Of a DNA stretch of 64,000 nucleotides, positions 1 to 10,310 are shown piece by piece. Where the stretch lies: positions 4,712,001 to 4,776,000 of the forward strand of contig JBANDB010000004.1 in assembly GCA_037576215.1 (NCBI GenBank), written 5' to 3'. Position numbers and translations under genes: made by a program. This stretch comes from Armillaria gallica (lineage: Eukaryota; Basidiomycota; Agaricomycetes; Agaricales; Physalacriaceae). Position 1 is the first letter of the stretch. Each line of letters starts with the position of its first letter. The notes below the pieces were generated by a model, which was not told the origin of the DNA, searched no databases, and was given only the letters and a program-made list of their open reading frames with translations.

Positions 1-752
1 GGAGGACGGTGTGGGGACCTGGCCAGGGATCTGATGTTTTGCCAACCAGAGTGTCTTGGTGGGGATAGGTAGTTTGAGGGGCTGGCGACAGGTTCCTCAA
101 CAGCTCATACAGGCTCGGGTGTGAGCTCCCGGTTCTGTACTGGCTGATCCCAGTCGAAGTAGGCACTGTAGGGGAGGGTAACATTATCCCAGAACTCCTC
201 TGAGGTAATTCTGGCTGCGGGTGGTGGAGTAGGGTCCCTGTTATCCCAAGTGTCATAATTGGTAGCTGGGGTGACAGGTCTAATGTCACGGCCCATGTCG
301 AATCCCCTGACATGGGTGGCGAATCGGGCATATGTGCTGGGTGAGGGAGTTCAAGGGACATACGGGACATACTTGGGAGAGGGAGGCGCGGAGGTGATGG
401 TGATGACGGGTGTACGGTCTCTGGAAGGGGGAGGAGTCCTTCTCTCTGGGATGATGGGAGAAGTCGACTCAGGAATGTTCTCCTCTTCTTTGTGGACTCT
501 TGCCCTAGCGAGCTCGTTGATTGGGATCAGGCGCTGTGGTACAGGTGTGAAGATTCGGGGTGGGAGCTGCTCAAGTGGGATGCCATCAGGATCATTGGTG
601 GGGGTTGTAGCGAGTGTGGGGGAAGCTAGGGGTGCCTCTATTCTTTGCAGCAGTCTGTAACGAAACCTGATTGCAAGAAGGATAGTGATGGAAAGGAAAG
701 TGGTGCTTGGTATTCCTAGTGAGATGGCTATGATACGAGCGTCGTCTTCCAT
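1..752 (-). pseudogene. E1 ORF0/Gag leader with N-terminal transmembrane segment, two in-frame TGA
   Basis: The open frame begins with an ATG at 752 (minus strand), 44 bases inside the LTR, and continues to the window edge. It is interrupted only by TGA codons at 353-351 and at about 107-105. Residues about 6-28 form one hydrophobic helix (RIIAISLGIPSTTFLSITI...) followed by basic residues (RFRYRLLQR) and then a long Pro/Thr/Ser-rich stretch, the layout of a signal-anchor protein with a cytosolic tail. A later block (SEEFWDNVTLPYSAYF) is matched in E2 by SEFWDNLTISYSAYFL, so it is translated sequence under selection rather than chance. Homologous leaders with a helix occur in IE and D. Role is unknown; membrane targeting of Gag is an inference. 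Confidence 0.65.
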
Positions 753-795
753 GGGTGTATCTGGACGATAGGGTTAGAAAAAGCTTTGAGCTAAA

Positions 796-1209
796 TGTAA
801 GACCTGAACTGCAATCAAGGGTAAATAGTCGGCTGTATTGCATTCATACAGTCACTGACCAGTCCTTTGATGATTGCCGATCAAGACTAACTGAATAGCG
901 CTTAGCGAGAAGGAATGTGTTTTGGTATGAATAAACATTAGCTCAAAGCTAAGGAATATACAGCTTTGAGTACACTACTTATATACTAAAGTGAGGGTCG
1001 GTAAAGAGTACTAAGATGAGGGTACTGTGTTAGAAAGTGAATAAGTCAAATACACGGTAGCCGAGAATATGACATGTCAGTGGAGTGTGACGATGTGAAG
1101 ATTTATGAAGGCTCCATGGAGTTGTGGATCTAAAGATAAGATAAGGGTAAGCACTGAAGACAAGATAAGATAAGAGGTGCTTAGGTAAAGAAATGAATAA
1201 ATCGTAACA
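796..1209 (-). repeat. 5' LTR of E1 (414 bp)
   Basis: Read on the minus strand the LTR starts TGTTACGATTTATTC and ends GGTCTTACA. It has the same ends as the E2 LTRs but is 40 bp longer and diverged. A cluster of GATAA motifs lies at 1134-1178 near the U3 end. A TATA-like TATATAAG (complement of 978-986) sits about 35 bases upstream of AGCTTTGAGCTAA (complement of 938-950), which pairs perfectly with the sequence just inside the LTR. Confidence 0.85.
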
Positions 1210-2059
1210 TTAGGCTTCTCCTTTCAAGTGTCACCACCAGGATGCCAATCGCAACTCAAAGTGGTCTCATCATGCCTTCCCGTATTCTTTAGCCCATGAG
1301 TTTTATTCTTCTCATTCTTATGGCAGATCCGATATATGGGCAGCCCCGGTTCTTGGTCTGGTCAGCACTAGTGAGCATTTCCTTTCTTTAGTCTATCTCT
1401 TTTCTCACTATCCCTCTTAGTTTTCAGGGAAAGTGGAAATGCTGCCCTTAGTGAGACACTTTGCTCATCTCCACAAGGGGGCATCTCTGGATGGTCTTCA
1501 CATCAAGTCACCTGAGTTCTTGGCTAGACTTGAGAGTGCTATCTTGGGTGACTTTGTTGTGCTCTATCATACCATTTTTGCTGCAGAGAGATGGCAAACA
1601 TTCCTTCTCAGTGAGCTCTCTGAAATCCAAGGGGCTTTATCTGTTTCTGGTATTGAAGCTGGCTTGTCTGATGGTGCTGCTTCTGCAGATTCTGGGTGTG
1701 GTGTCTCTGCTCTGATCCTGATTATCCTGAAGCCTTCATATTTCTAGGCCCTAGCCTCTCATTGTTGATATCTCTGGTTCTCTTGTTGGTAATGGTCATG
1801 GTAACTCGGTTTTCTCATCTCACTACATCTCTTTCCAGTTATCTGCTACTGATGTTAAATATCTGCTCCCTTACTGTTATTCTCTCTTAGCTTACTTTAG
1901 AAGTAGTATTCTAGGAGTCTCCAGGGCCTATCTCATCATCCAGTAGTTTCCAGCTTGTACTTTTCAGCTAGTTTTCTTTCCCTGCCATTAGTTAATGGCT
2001 TTATACTGTCTTTACAAGTAATAACACATCACCTATTGGGTGTTTTGATTTTTCTCTAA
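1210..2059. other. Unassigned repeat-derived stretch
   Basis: There is no recognisable gene here. A plus-strand frame of 104 codons at 1433-1747 has a protein-like feel (LESAILGDFVVLYHTIFAAERW), but it has no recognised domain, and its neighbouring frames are broken. It may be a relic of another retroelement. Confidence 0.3.
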
Positions 2060-4440
2060 TGTGAGCTCTCTAACTTAATTGTCCAAATCAATGTCTTTTG
2101 ACACTTTAAGGTTTTTCATCTCTGGATAGTTGGCTGTGAAGTTATCTAATACTTTATCTTTAAGCTTAGGTGAGTCCATAAGTTTCTGTAACTCTGCATG
2201 TGACATGTCCATAAGTTCAAATACCTTCCCTTCCAAATCTATAGATTTTCAGGCTAAGTATGGTACTATCCTGAAAGCAGTTATCTTTGAATGAATTATA
2301 GCTCCATCTATTTCTGCTAGGATGTAATTGCCAACTTTGGTGCAATGTACTACAACCAGGGGTCCCAAATATCATAGTTTCATTTTTGTGTTTAGTGAGC
2401 TCTCAATCTAGCTGTTTTACATTAAGACCAGATCACTGCACTTAAACTTGAACTCCTTGATCTTGTTAGCATTCATCTTAGCATACTGCAATGTCCTTTC
2501 TCTCTTTGTCATGTCCATGTTCTGGTATATTTTTTTGACTTTGTCTGCATGTTTCTGTAGTGCTATGGCCCTTAGCCTATGGAGCTCCCAATCCTTAATG
2601 ATTCTGTTAGGATACTCCACTAACCAGGTTGCCTCTAGTACATCTAATGGTAGGACCAGGTGCGCCCCCATTACAGCAAAAAATGAAGAGCATCTTATTC
2701 TTTTTTATATGGTAACTTGATCAGCTCACATTATGAGGATGAAGTAGTGATGCCACTGGTTTTCTACACTGCTGCACACCTTATAGAGCACCTGATGAAC
2801 ATCCCAATGTGGCTGCCCAATCCTTCTATTAGCTTGAGAATTATAAGACGATATTAATATGCCCCTAATCCTATACTTTTTCTCTAAGTATTTAAAAGCT
2901 GCCTTGAAGGGCTTCCCATTATCTGTAACAATAAGTGACAAACACTCCCATCTTCATATGATATCTTCAAACAACCATTCACTGATTGCTTGTGCTGTCT
3001 CATTTGCCAATGTCCTACCTTTCATCCAGCTAGTGAGCACACAATGGCCATGTACAATATATTTGTGGCCATTCAATACCTTAGGCATGTGCATGGTATC
3101 TGCATGTAACACCTGAAAGACTGAAGATGTGAATAACATAATTGGTGGTGCTTCACTGTCTTCTGGTGCTCTTGACATATATGGCAAGTCCCAACATACT
3201 ATGCAATGTCTCTTTCCATTTCTGGCCACCAGAACCTTTTCTTAATTAGCTTCTTCATAGCATATATACCACAGTGGCCTAGTTGGTCATGCATCATTTT
3301 CATAATATACATGTGACACTTAGGATAGATTACTAGCTTGTATTCTAATTTCATATCTCTTCAATATAATTTTCCTTTATCCACTATGAAATTCTTTACA
3401 TAGTAAATAAAATTTCGATACTGGTTATCTGTAAAGCCCTCTAGATGCTCAGTAGAGTTTGCATGCTATTGTATTACCTTATTGAGCTTGCTATCCAACA
3501 TCTTTGTATATCTACTTCTTTGTTCTTCAGAGTAGTCTGCAAATTTTTTGAATTCTGCTTCTTCTGGCAGAAACACTACCTTGTTATACCTAACTGTGAG
3601 AACATTAGCAGTGTCTAATGTGCTTTTGATAACCTTTTTCTTGTGAAAATCATGTATTACTCAGGCTATGGTTACATAGTCATGCCATGTATCTATTCTC
3701 TCTTTGAAGTCTGCTATATTTAGGACTTCCTCCTCTGCTTTATTGATTATTTTTAACTCCTCCTTGACTGGCTCATACTCTTCTTCTAGGTTCAAATATT
3801 CCTCATTTCCAGGTTGGAAGTCTCACTGTGAGAGACCATCTGGTGTGTGCTGCTCATCTGGAATGTGGACCAATGTGAAATAAAACATCAAGATTGATTT
3901 GATCTATCAGTTTATCATGGTGTTCAGGACCTCATCTGGGTTCCTAAGCATTCCTGCGATGTACTTTGCATCTGTCTCCACTACCAGCTTCCTGACACCA
4001 AATAACCAATGCCTGCAAGCATGCAGCATATGGAATAATCCATACAGTTCTCTCTTTGGCTGTGAGAAGCAAGCTTCATGCTTATTTAACATGATCGACC
4101 CAAACCTCACATATCTTCTCCTCTTAGGATTGTTTGGGTTGAGCTGGCAGATGTAAAATCCTATAGCTCTATACGAGGTATCCACACCTAATATTATAGG
4201 TGAGTCTATCTCATAATCCAGTAGCATCAGTGAGAGGCAGTCTTGGAGCACATTCTTCAGCCTCTGCATTGTCTCTTCTTGGTCTTTCTCAAAGATGAAG
4301 GGTTCTTTAAGTCTTGTGAGCTTGGTCAACAGTTCTGCCTTCTTTGCATAGTCCTTTATAGATATGCGATGCACTCCAACCATGCCCAGGAATGAGCAGA
4401 TATCTCCCAAGTCTTGGCAAGGTCCCCACCTGTAGCAGCC
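2060..4440 (-). pseudogene. E0: decayed gypsy pol fragment (RNase H, integrase), clade different from the other gypsies
   Basis: Minus-strand fragments line up in pol order. At 4440-3907 is the RT connection and RNase H (SFLGMVGVHRISIKDYAKKAELLTKLT, GVDTSYRAIGFYICQ, FSQPKRELYGLF, VVETDAKYIAGM). At 3229-2954 is the integrase N-terminus and first catalytic Asp region (VFQVLHADTMHMP), at 2941-2726 the second Asp region (IVTDNGKPFKAAF), and at 2671-2417 the integrase C-terminal region. Below that, to about 2080, a frame reading YLGPLVVV..ILAEIDGAI continues the C-terminus. Many TAA/TAG/TGA stops and frame changes mark an old copy. The gag and RT half is missing: homology stops at about 4440, where repeat M begins. 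No chromodomain was seen. Confidence 0.75.
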
Positions 4441-4454
4441 AGTCTGATATATTA

Positions 4455-4935
4455 AACCTGTCAATTGACAGATTCTGTGATATATTCAGACTGTCAATTG
4501 ACAGGTCACCTAAATAAAGCATTTCTGTCACTGTGACTAGAGCAGGACATTATCACACCTTTCTCTTTGATGGCTGTTGCACTGACACCCTCCTTTCTGC
4601 TTACTGTCAGAGTCCCCTGTCATCCCTCCCATTGTTGTGTATTTTTTCCTTTTTGAGAATGTTGCTCCAAATGCCTCCAGAATGTTTGTGGGCCTTATTC
4701 CTGCCCTCCTGCTCACTGTTTTAGCACATATGAATACTCGCATTTCTGAGTATCAGAAAACTTTGGAGTTGTTACCAGTGGATTTCTTGACCTTGAAAAC
4801 CTCCAAAACACCTCAAAATCACAATACAGACTTTTAAAATACATGCAGAAAAGTGTGATAGTGAAAATTTCCAAAATGCCATATAGCTCACATTTCTAAA
4901 TGTTAGGGAAGGTAATTCTGGTATGGAATACATGA
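4455..4935. repeat. M: short repeat, possible internally deleted derivative of the Plavaka-type transposon
   Basis: Positions 4471-4728 are about 80 % similar by eye to 32781-33036, and 4770-4930 to 39628-39780, in the same order and orientation. Those two places flank the Plavaka-like transposase at 33.4-36.4 kb. M therefore looks like the two ends of that transposon joined with the coding middle missing, as in non-autonomous derivatives. The left end holds the perfect 14-bp palindrome CTGTCAATTGACAG twice (4459-4472 and 4491-4504). Exact termini and target duplication are not clear. Confidence 0.45.
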
Positions 4936-5145
4936 TCGTCAACACCAAAGCATTTGAAGATGGAACCTGCTCCTTAGGCTGAAGATAAGGTTTTTTCTGG
5001 ACATGGTGCATGCCTCTGTTGGATCTCCGCTATGTTGGTTGACTTGGAGTATCTTTTAGCATGTTGTGGAAAATGTCAGGCTGATAAGGCCACCTGTTTT
5101 GTCTGCAGCAGCATCTGAACGTGCCAATGGTGCCATGTTAAGAAG

Positions 5146-6030
5146 GTGAGGTGTTTCTTTAACAAGGGTAGCGATGACAGCAGAGCCACAGAGTCCACCA
5201 CCATCATGGAACTTCTTCAAGATATTTCTTCTAGGCTGGCGCATTTGGAGGACAAGGTCGAGCATGTTGCGGAGTGTGTGGAGGACCTAATGGACAACTA
5301 CCATTCTGACTATGATGTTAAGTATCCCGATGATCTCCCTTCAAAGTCTATGATGGCCAAATTTGAGGCATCCTGGTTGGAGCTCTGAAAAACTGGAGAT
5401 ATCTACAGCGAGGTACTGCGAAAGATGGCCATACAATGGTTAGACAGGGATATGGCAATTATCAAGGTGAAGGGTTTGCAGTCACTGGCCAAGGATACTC
5501 AGCTTGGAATGGAGGACCTGTATGAAATTCTCAACAAGTCCTTCTGGGTTGGAACTGTTGGAGTTGCCAGTCTGCATGAGCAGATGTTGGCTTGCAACAA
5601 GTTCCTGCAAGCCCACTGGGATTTCTACAATGCACACAGATGCTGAAAGGAGTGGCAGCTGTGAAAAAGGCTGTTGAAGGGTCAGGAGGGTTATAGGGTG
5701 GAAGATTCTGATGAGCCATTGAACTTGGAGGAGGAAGTTAGGAAGGACATGGTACTGGGCATGGAATCCATCAGCATCCTGGAGTTGGATGCATTAATTA
5801 AAATGCCTATGCCTGATAAGGATCCAGAGGAAGAGGCAGAGAAGGAGGTCCGATGGCAGGTGACTGCAAGGATGAGGGCCTTCAAAAGGTCAAGGGGTGA
5901 AGAAGTTGAAAAGGAGGAGATGTATGAGAATTTAGAGCCAGTTTTGGTACAGGAGATGGATGGAGAAAAGGAAAGGGAGGCAGAAGTGGATGTGAATATG
6001 GTGGGTCCATCTGGCACTAAGATGTTTTGA
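5146..6030 (+). pseudogene. Acidic coiled-coil ORF of unknown function, broken only by TGA codons
   Basis: One reading frame runs about 295 codons from an ATG region near 5146 to TGA at 6028. It is interrupted by TGA at 5386, 5644 and 5662, each changeable to CGA by one C/T transition. The N-terminal part (about residues 20-50) is a predicted coiled coil (MELLQDISSRLAHLEDKVEHV). The middle has MAIQWLDRDMAIIKVKG, and the C-terminal third is very rich in Glu/Asp/Lys. I recognise no domain. It lies antisense to, and just beyond, the chromodomain end of E3, where that element's 3' UTR and LTR should be, so it could be an antisense gene carried by E3 or an unrelated relic. Confidence 0.45.
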
Positions 6031-6308
6031 ACTTTGCCATATATATATTTTTTGTATTTGCTATAGATTGTCAGGACCCCAGTTCCATAGTATATATTGA
6101 ATCTTTTTGGCTTTGAAGTTGGGAATGGAAAGAAAGTGAGAGTGGAGCCAACAGGTCCTGTTCCTGATTAGGAAATGAATTTGCAATATTTTTTGTGGAT
6201 TTGATTTGAAATAGAAATGGTTGGAGCTGATGGAGACCAATAATGTTACAGCTGAGGAAGATAATTAGATGAGGGATTTTTGGATGGTGACTTTGGCTAA
6301 TAGTTCTG

Positions 6309-6448
6309 GTTTGTCTGGGTAGCAGCGATAGAAATCCTCAATGGAGTCATCAGCAGAGAACTCGGTGGCCGGTAACCATGCAAATTTTTTATCAATGCCT
6401 TCATAGCCTAACCATTGAATCCTGTAGAGGAGAGGACACTGGAACTGG
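6309..6448 (-). pseudogene. E3 chromodomain-like C-terminus
   Basis: On the minus strand the frame reads LLYRIQWLGYEGIDKKFAWL, then TEFSADDSIEDFYRCYPDKP, and a stop about 30 codons later. This has the strand pattern (YxIxWxGY...W) and C-terminal helix of a retrotransposon chromodomain, which in this clade follows the integrase and guides insertion into chromatin. It is cut at 6448 by element C, so the integrase that should precede it is missing. Confidence 0.65.
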
Positions 6449-8124
6449 TGATGAGCTTCCAGGCTCTGTATACTCAGAATTTATGGATTTTACCTGTTAA
6501 TTAATGCTACTATCCCTTCAATGGCCTGTCAGTAAACCAATGATTGCACACCCACTGATACCACTTTCATTCTATAGCAACCACTTCTCATGCACTTTGT
6601 TATCCATCTTATCTTGCCATGCATCATAATTGCCATACTTCATTATGGCAAGGCACCTTTGATCAACAATCATCCCAATACAGAATTGACACATCACTCA
6701 GAAGCACCCAGTTGATGTGCTCATTGATCACTTAATGAAAATGACGTGATTGGTGCGAGTACCCTCCCAGCTACAGCAACTACAGACTGTGTTTACTAAG
6801 GCTGTTACTTCACCAAGGCCTCAAGAAAACATTACCCCACATGTACTCCTCAGCACAATGACTATCGCTCAAGTAATCTGCAGCTAAACAGCACCTAATG
6901 ATCCATGCATCGCTCAATGACCCCATATGGTTTGCATTCATATGTGGCAATGTCGACGAGTTGCTGTTACTTTAGAAGACAGAGTACCATATGTTTCCTA
7001 CAATTTTTACAAAGCCAAGACCTTACAGCCTTACTAAGTCTCATGTATTTACTCTATTTATAAATTTGTACTTGTAGTATAAAAACTAGTTAGAAAACAT
7101 AGTTCAAAGGCAGTTCATCTCTAGTTGACCCCAGACTATGTCAATCATCATCACACACTAGTCTATCACCAGTAAACCACATCTATTCACTGTTCTACAG
7201 CAATATACAGTTTACCCCAGCATATTCTTGATTGCATGTTGACTCTTGAGCTCACTAGAGTTATCCTACAGTTTTTAACTGTGAAGAGTCCTTCGCTATG
7301 TGCTCTTTGCTCTTAACACTATTGGTACATGCTCACACTGTGCAAATACATGATCGCTGTGCCATACCTCGCCCTCATTATCTTTTATAGGCTGACATCA
7401 CTTCACTTTCACACCATTGGAGTTTTTACTGTTTCTCCTTTGCCATCGTTATCGTCGCCCACTTGGGTAGTCTCAGAGCAGACTTAGGATCAGTTTCAGC
7501 CAGTTTTCGTATAGTATCAGTCCCTCGAGTGGACTTGAAGGTTAGTTTGACATAGGATAGGATTGTTTCAGTACCAGACCAGTTTTGACATCAACTCAGC
7601 ACCATCGCATCGTATAGGACCAGTATCATCACTAAGTTTTTGTAGTTCAATGTTTTCTCTTGCCAGTCCACCCTCAGCACCTCGTTCCACATTTATTTTG
7701 CCACTCACAGTCCCCACACCGTTTTCTCATCACCTCGCTCACTCATAGACTATTGCCGACTGTTTAGTCTACCCTCCATCATTCTCCCTGCTCAGATTAC
7801 TGTCCAGCAACATTTTCTAGTTTCACTGCACATTTTCTCATATGGATTCATGGTATTCACATCATACCCGTTTTCGTTCCCTCTCACTTCAAGAGAACCC
7901 TACTGGCTTATAGCTTTAGCATCTAGTACTCAACTACCAAGCAGTATTACTTTGCAGACTTAAAGTCACAGTGTATTCTTGCATATAGAGGAATTGTTCT
8001 ACTGCACGGAGGTGCCCCGAACCACTCACACATATGATTGCCTTGATTGCCGTGCTACTATGTTAATTACCCAATCTCATTCCAAGTTGGTGTTGCCATT
8101 GCTATGGAAGTCTTAGGCCCATCA
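6449..8124 (-). mobile_element. C: 1.68-kb A/B/C-family element (TG...CA, 4-bp target duplication)
   Basis: Its sequence is the reverse complement of element B (48394-50082) and A (23813-25443) over the full length. The ends are TGATGAGC...GGCCCATCA, slightly decayed from TGATGAGCCT...AGGCTCATCA. It is flanked by CTGG (6445-6448) and CCGG (8125-8128), a 4-bp duplication with one C/T change. No long ORF is shared among copies. The partial TG loss of CpG puts its age between B and A. It could be a solo LTR or a non-autonomous DNA element. Confidence 0.75.
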
Positions 8125-8863
8125 CCGGTGATAGAATGTAGCCTAGATATTCCACAGAATCCCAGTGAAATTCACATTTAGATCCTTTGCAGTAGAGCCC
8201 ATTTGCTCTTAGTCTGCACAGAACTTTGCATATGTGTTCCCAGTGCTCCACGGGGTTGTCAGCATATATGAGGATGTCATCAAGGTATATGACTATGGAA
8301 ACATCAAGCATGTCAGTGAAAATATCATTCATGAAGCATTGGAACACCATGGGAGCATTGGTGAGTTCAAAAGGCATGTCACACCATTTGAAGAAGCCAT
8401 AATGGGTCTGGAAGGCTGTTTTCCATTCATCACCTTCAGCTATGCATATGAGATAATAAGCATGTCGAAGATCAAGTTTGGTATAGATGCAAGTGGAGCA
8501 CACAGAGTCGAGGAGGTCAGAAATGAGTGGAAGGAGGTAACGGTCTTTTTTGGATATCTTGTTTAAGCCACAGAAATTGACACAAAGATGCAGTTCTCTG
8601 GTCTTTTTCTTGACAAAGAGTACCAGAGCTCCATGGGGAGAACATGAGGGCATGATGAATCCACTATGGAGATTATTGTCAATAAACTCATGTAGAGCTT
8701 TGAGCTCAGACTCTGAGAGGGAGTAAATTGGCCTGAGCAGGGGAGACGCTCCTTCCTCAATATTGATCTTGAGGTCATATGGTCTATGTTTGGGCAGTTT
8801 CTCAGAGAGTGAGTCACTGAATACATCAGCAAAGTTGTAATATTCTGCTAGTACATCTGTCAT
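8125..8863 (-). pseudogene. E3 reverse transcriptase (truncated)
   Basis: This 246-codon open stretch encodes the RT core of a Ty3/gypsy Pol, copying element RNA into DNA. It has LRPIYSLSESELKAL, ALVLFVKKKTRELHLCVNF, YTKLDLRHAYYLI, the palm motif VIYLDDILIYADN and the thumb entry CKGSKCEFHWDSVEYLGYILS. The YLDD catalytic pair is intact. Some conserved positions look mutated (LCVNFCGLNK for the usual R/DYR-type motif). The frame stops where C is inserted; RNase H and integrase do not follow on the other side. Confidence 0.85.
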
Positions 8864-8953
8864 ATCTGGCAGGGCTGCAGAGCCTGCTATACCACTAATG
8901 CTAGATGCAGAAGTTTGGAGGATGTATTGTTGAGCTCCATCTTCAGCACATGC

Positions 8954-9490
8954 TCAAACAAAGGTGGCCACAGAGACAATAGATATCTTGGAGGTAACTG
9001 ATGCAGAAAAGGAAGGGATGGTAGGGTAGGAATAGATGAGTTTGTATGGCGGTGGAGTCCATCGGGATCTTGGAGTTGGCTTGGGAGCCAGGTTGGAATT
9101 AGGAATAAGGGTTGGACGGGGAATGTCCACATGGTTAGGTGCAGTTGCATTGGAGGCCATGGAAGTGCTTGCAGTGGAAGAAACACCTAGTAATGGTGAA
9201 TGGAAAGTGATACTGTGTTTTGCCCAGTCAATCAACAGATTGCAGCAGAAAAGCCAGTTGTATCCCAGGACAATGTTACAGGATGAATCTAGATGAGTGA
9301 CATAGAAGTCGATAGAGATGATGTCTCTGAAAGCGAAATAGACTGGAAGGGTAATGGATTGAGAAATATGGGATCTAGTGGAGCTGTCAAGGAGCTGAAG
9401 TTGGACAGGAGGGATAGGTTTGGTAGGAAGGTTGTGATCCTCAACATATTTGGAGTCAACAAAACAATGGCTAGAACCAGAGTCAATCAA
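8954..9490 (-). pseudogene. E3 aspartic protease domain
   Basis: The frame opens with the protease active site MIDSGSSHCFVDSKYV, followed by hydrophobic beta strands and the second conserved block CNIVLGYNWL, then a Pro-rich linker toward RT. This is the retropepsin of a gypsy Pol that would cleave the polyprotein. It is 178 codons long and in order with RT downstream (8863) and the zinc knuckle upstream (9896). The linker between 8954 and 8863 changes frame, so the copy is dead. Confidence 0.75.
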
Positions 9491-9675
9491 GGCAAGAAAA
9501 CAAAGGATAGTAATGATTGGAGAGTCATTGGACTCTGTACCAGAGCTGACTTCAGAGGAGAGTGATACAGTGAGTGAATGATTGGAAAGAGCAGTGGCAT
9601 TGAGGGTGACAACCTCTGATGTGTGATTACAGTCAATGCAACCCTGATCTCACATGGAGGATTCAGGGCTGCCTT

Positions 9676-9896
9676 CTAGTTTTCTGGCTCCAATGGAGCC
9701 AGATCTTCAGAGGCAGGAGCAGGTTCTTCAACTTCTGCAGCACAGCCTTTAGCAGAGGCTGCAGCCTTGTGTTTGTTGCAGTCCTCAGTCTTGTGCTTGC
9801 TTCCACAGAACATACAGAGATTATTCTTCCAGCAATGGTCCTTCTCTTCTTGAGTGAGGCATCCATCCTTGCCTAGCTTGTCAGCATAGGGCTTAG
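9676..9896 (-). pseudogene. E3 Gag C-terminus with zinc knuckle
   Basis: The frame reads PKPYADKLGKDGCLTQEEK and then CMFCGSKHKTEDC, a CCHC-type nucleocapsid knuckle (C-x2-C-x4-H-x4-C), followed by an Ala/Glu/Pro-rich tail. It is the direct continuation of the Gag at 29012-30280, from which it is separated by the insertion of E2. Confidence 0.75.
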
Positions 9897-9901
9897 GGTT
9901 C

Positions 9902-10275
9902 TGTAAGACCTGAACTCCAATCAAGAGTAAACAATGGCTGTATTGCTTTCATACAATCACCAATGGTCTTGTGAAGAAAGGAGATCAAGACTTAGCAAGG
10001 AGCACTAAGTGAGAATGAATGTGTTTCAGTATGAATAAACATTAGCTCAAAGCTAGGGAATATACAGCTTTGAGTAGATGACTTAAATACTAAAGTGAGG
10101 GTTCTAATAATAAGTGCACCATATTAGAAAGTGAATAAGCAAGTACATGGTGACCGAGTGTGACTGTATTGCAATGTGAAGACTCTGTGAAGTCATGGAT
10201 CTAAAGATAAGATAAGATAAGCACCAAAAATAAGATAAGAGGTGCTTAGGTAAAGAAAGTGAATAAATCGTAACA
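9902..10275 (-). repeat. 3' LTR of E2 (374 bp)
   Basis: On the minus strand it runs TGTTACGATTTATTC...GGTCTTACA. GATAA motifs cluster at 10204-10241. It pairs with 28638-29011; several C/T and G/A differences separate the two copies. The adjacent internal sequence (complement of 10276-10288) is a run of G/A ending TAA, the polypurine tract. Confidence 0.9.
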
Positions 10276-10310
10276 TTACCCCCCCCTTAAGGCAGGTGTC
10301 CCAACTGCTG

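Larger units (their letters stand above)
1..1209 (-). mobile_element. E1: Ty3/gypsy retrotransposon, 5' end only, running off the left edge
   Basis: This is a minus-strand LTR retrotransposon of which only the 5' LTR (796-1209) and the start of the coding region lie in the window. The LTR is related to the 374-bp LTRs of E2 (9902-10275 and 28638-29011), so E1 and E2 belong to one family or two close subfamilies. The sequence just inside the LTR (782-794) is the reverse complement of 938-950 within the LTR, a self-priming arrangement. The 3' end and target duplication cannot be checked because the element is cut by the window edge. Confidence 0.85.

Noticed and set aside
4537..4743. Short ORFs on both strands of repeat M as a gene
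   Set aside because: The sequence is a repeat matched at 32.8 kb where the same frames are not kept.
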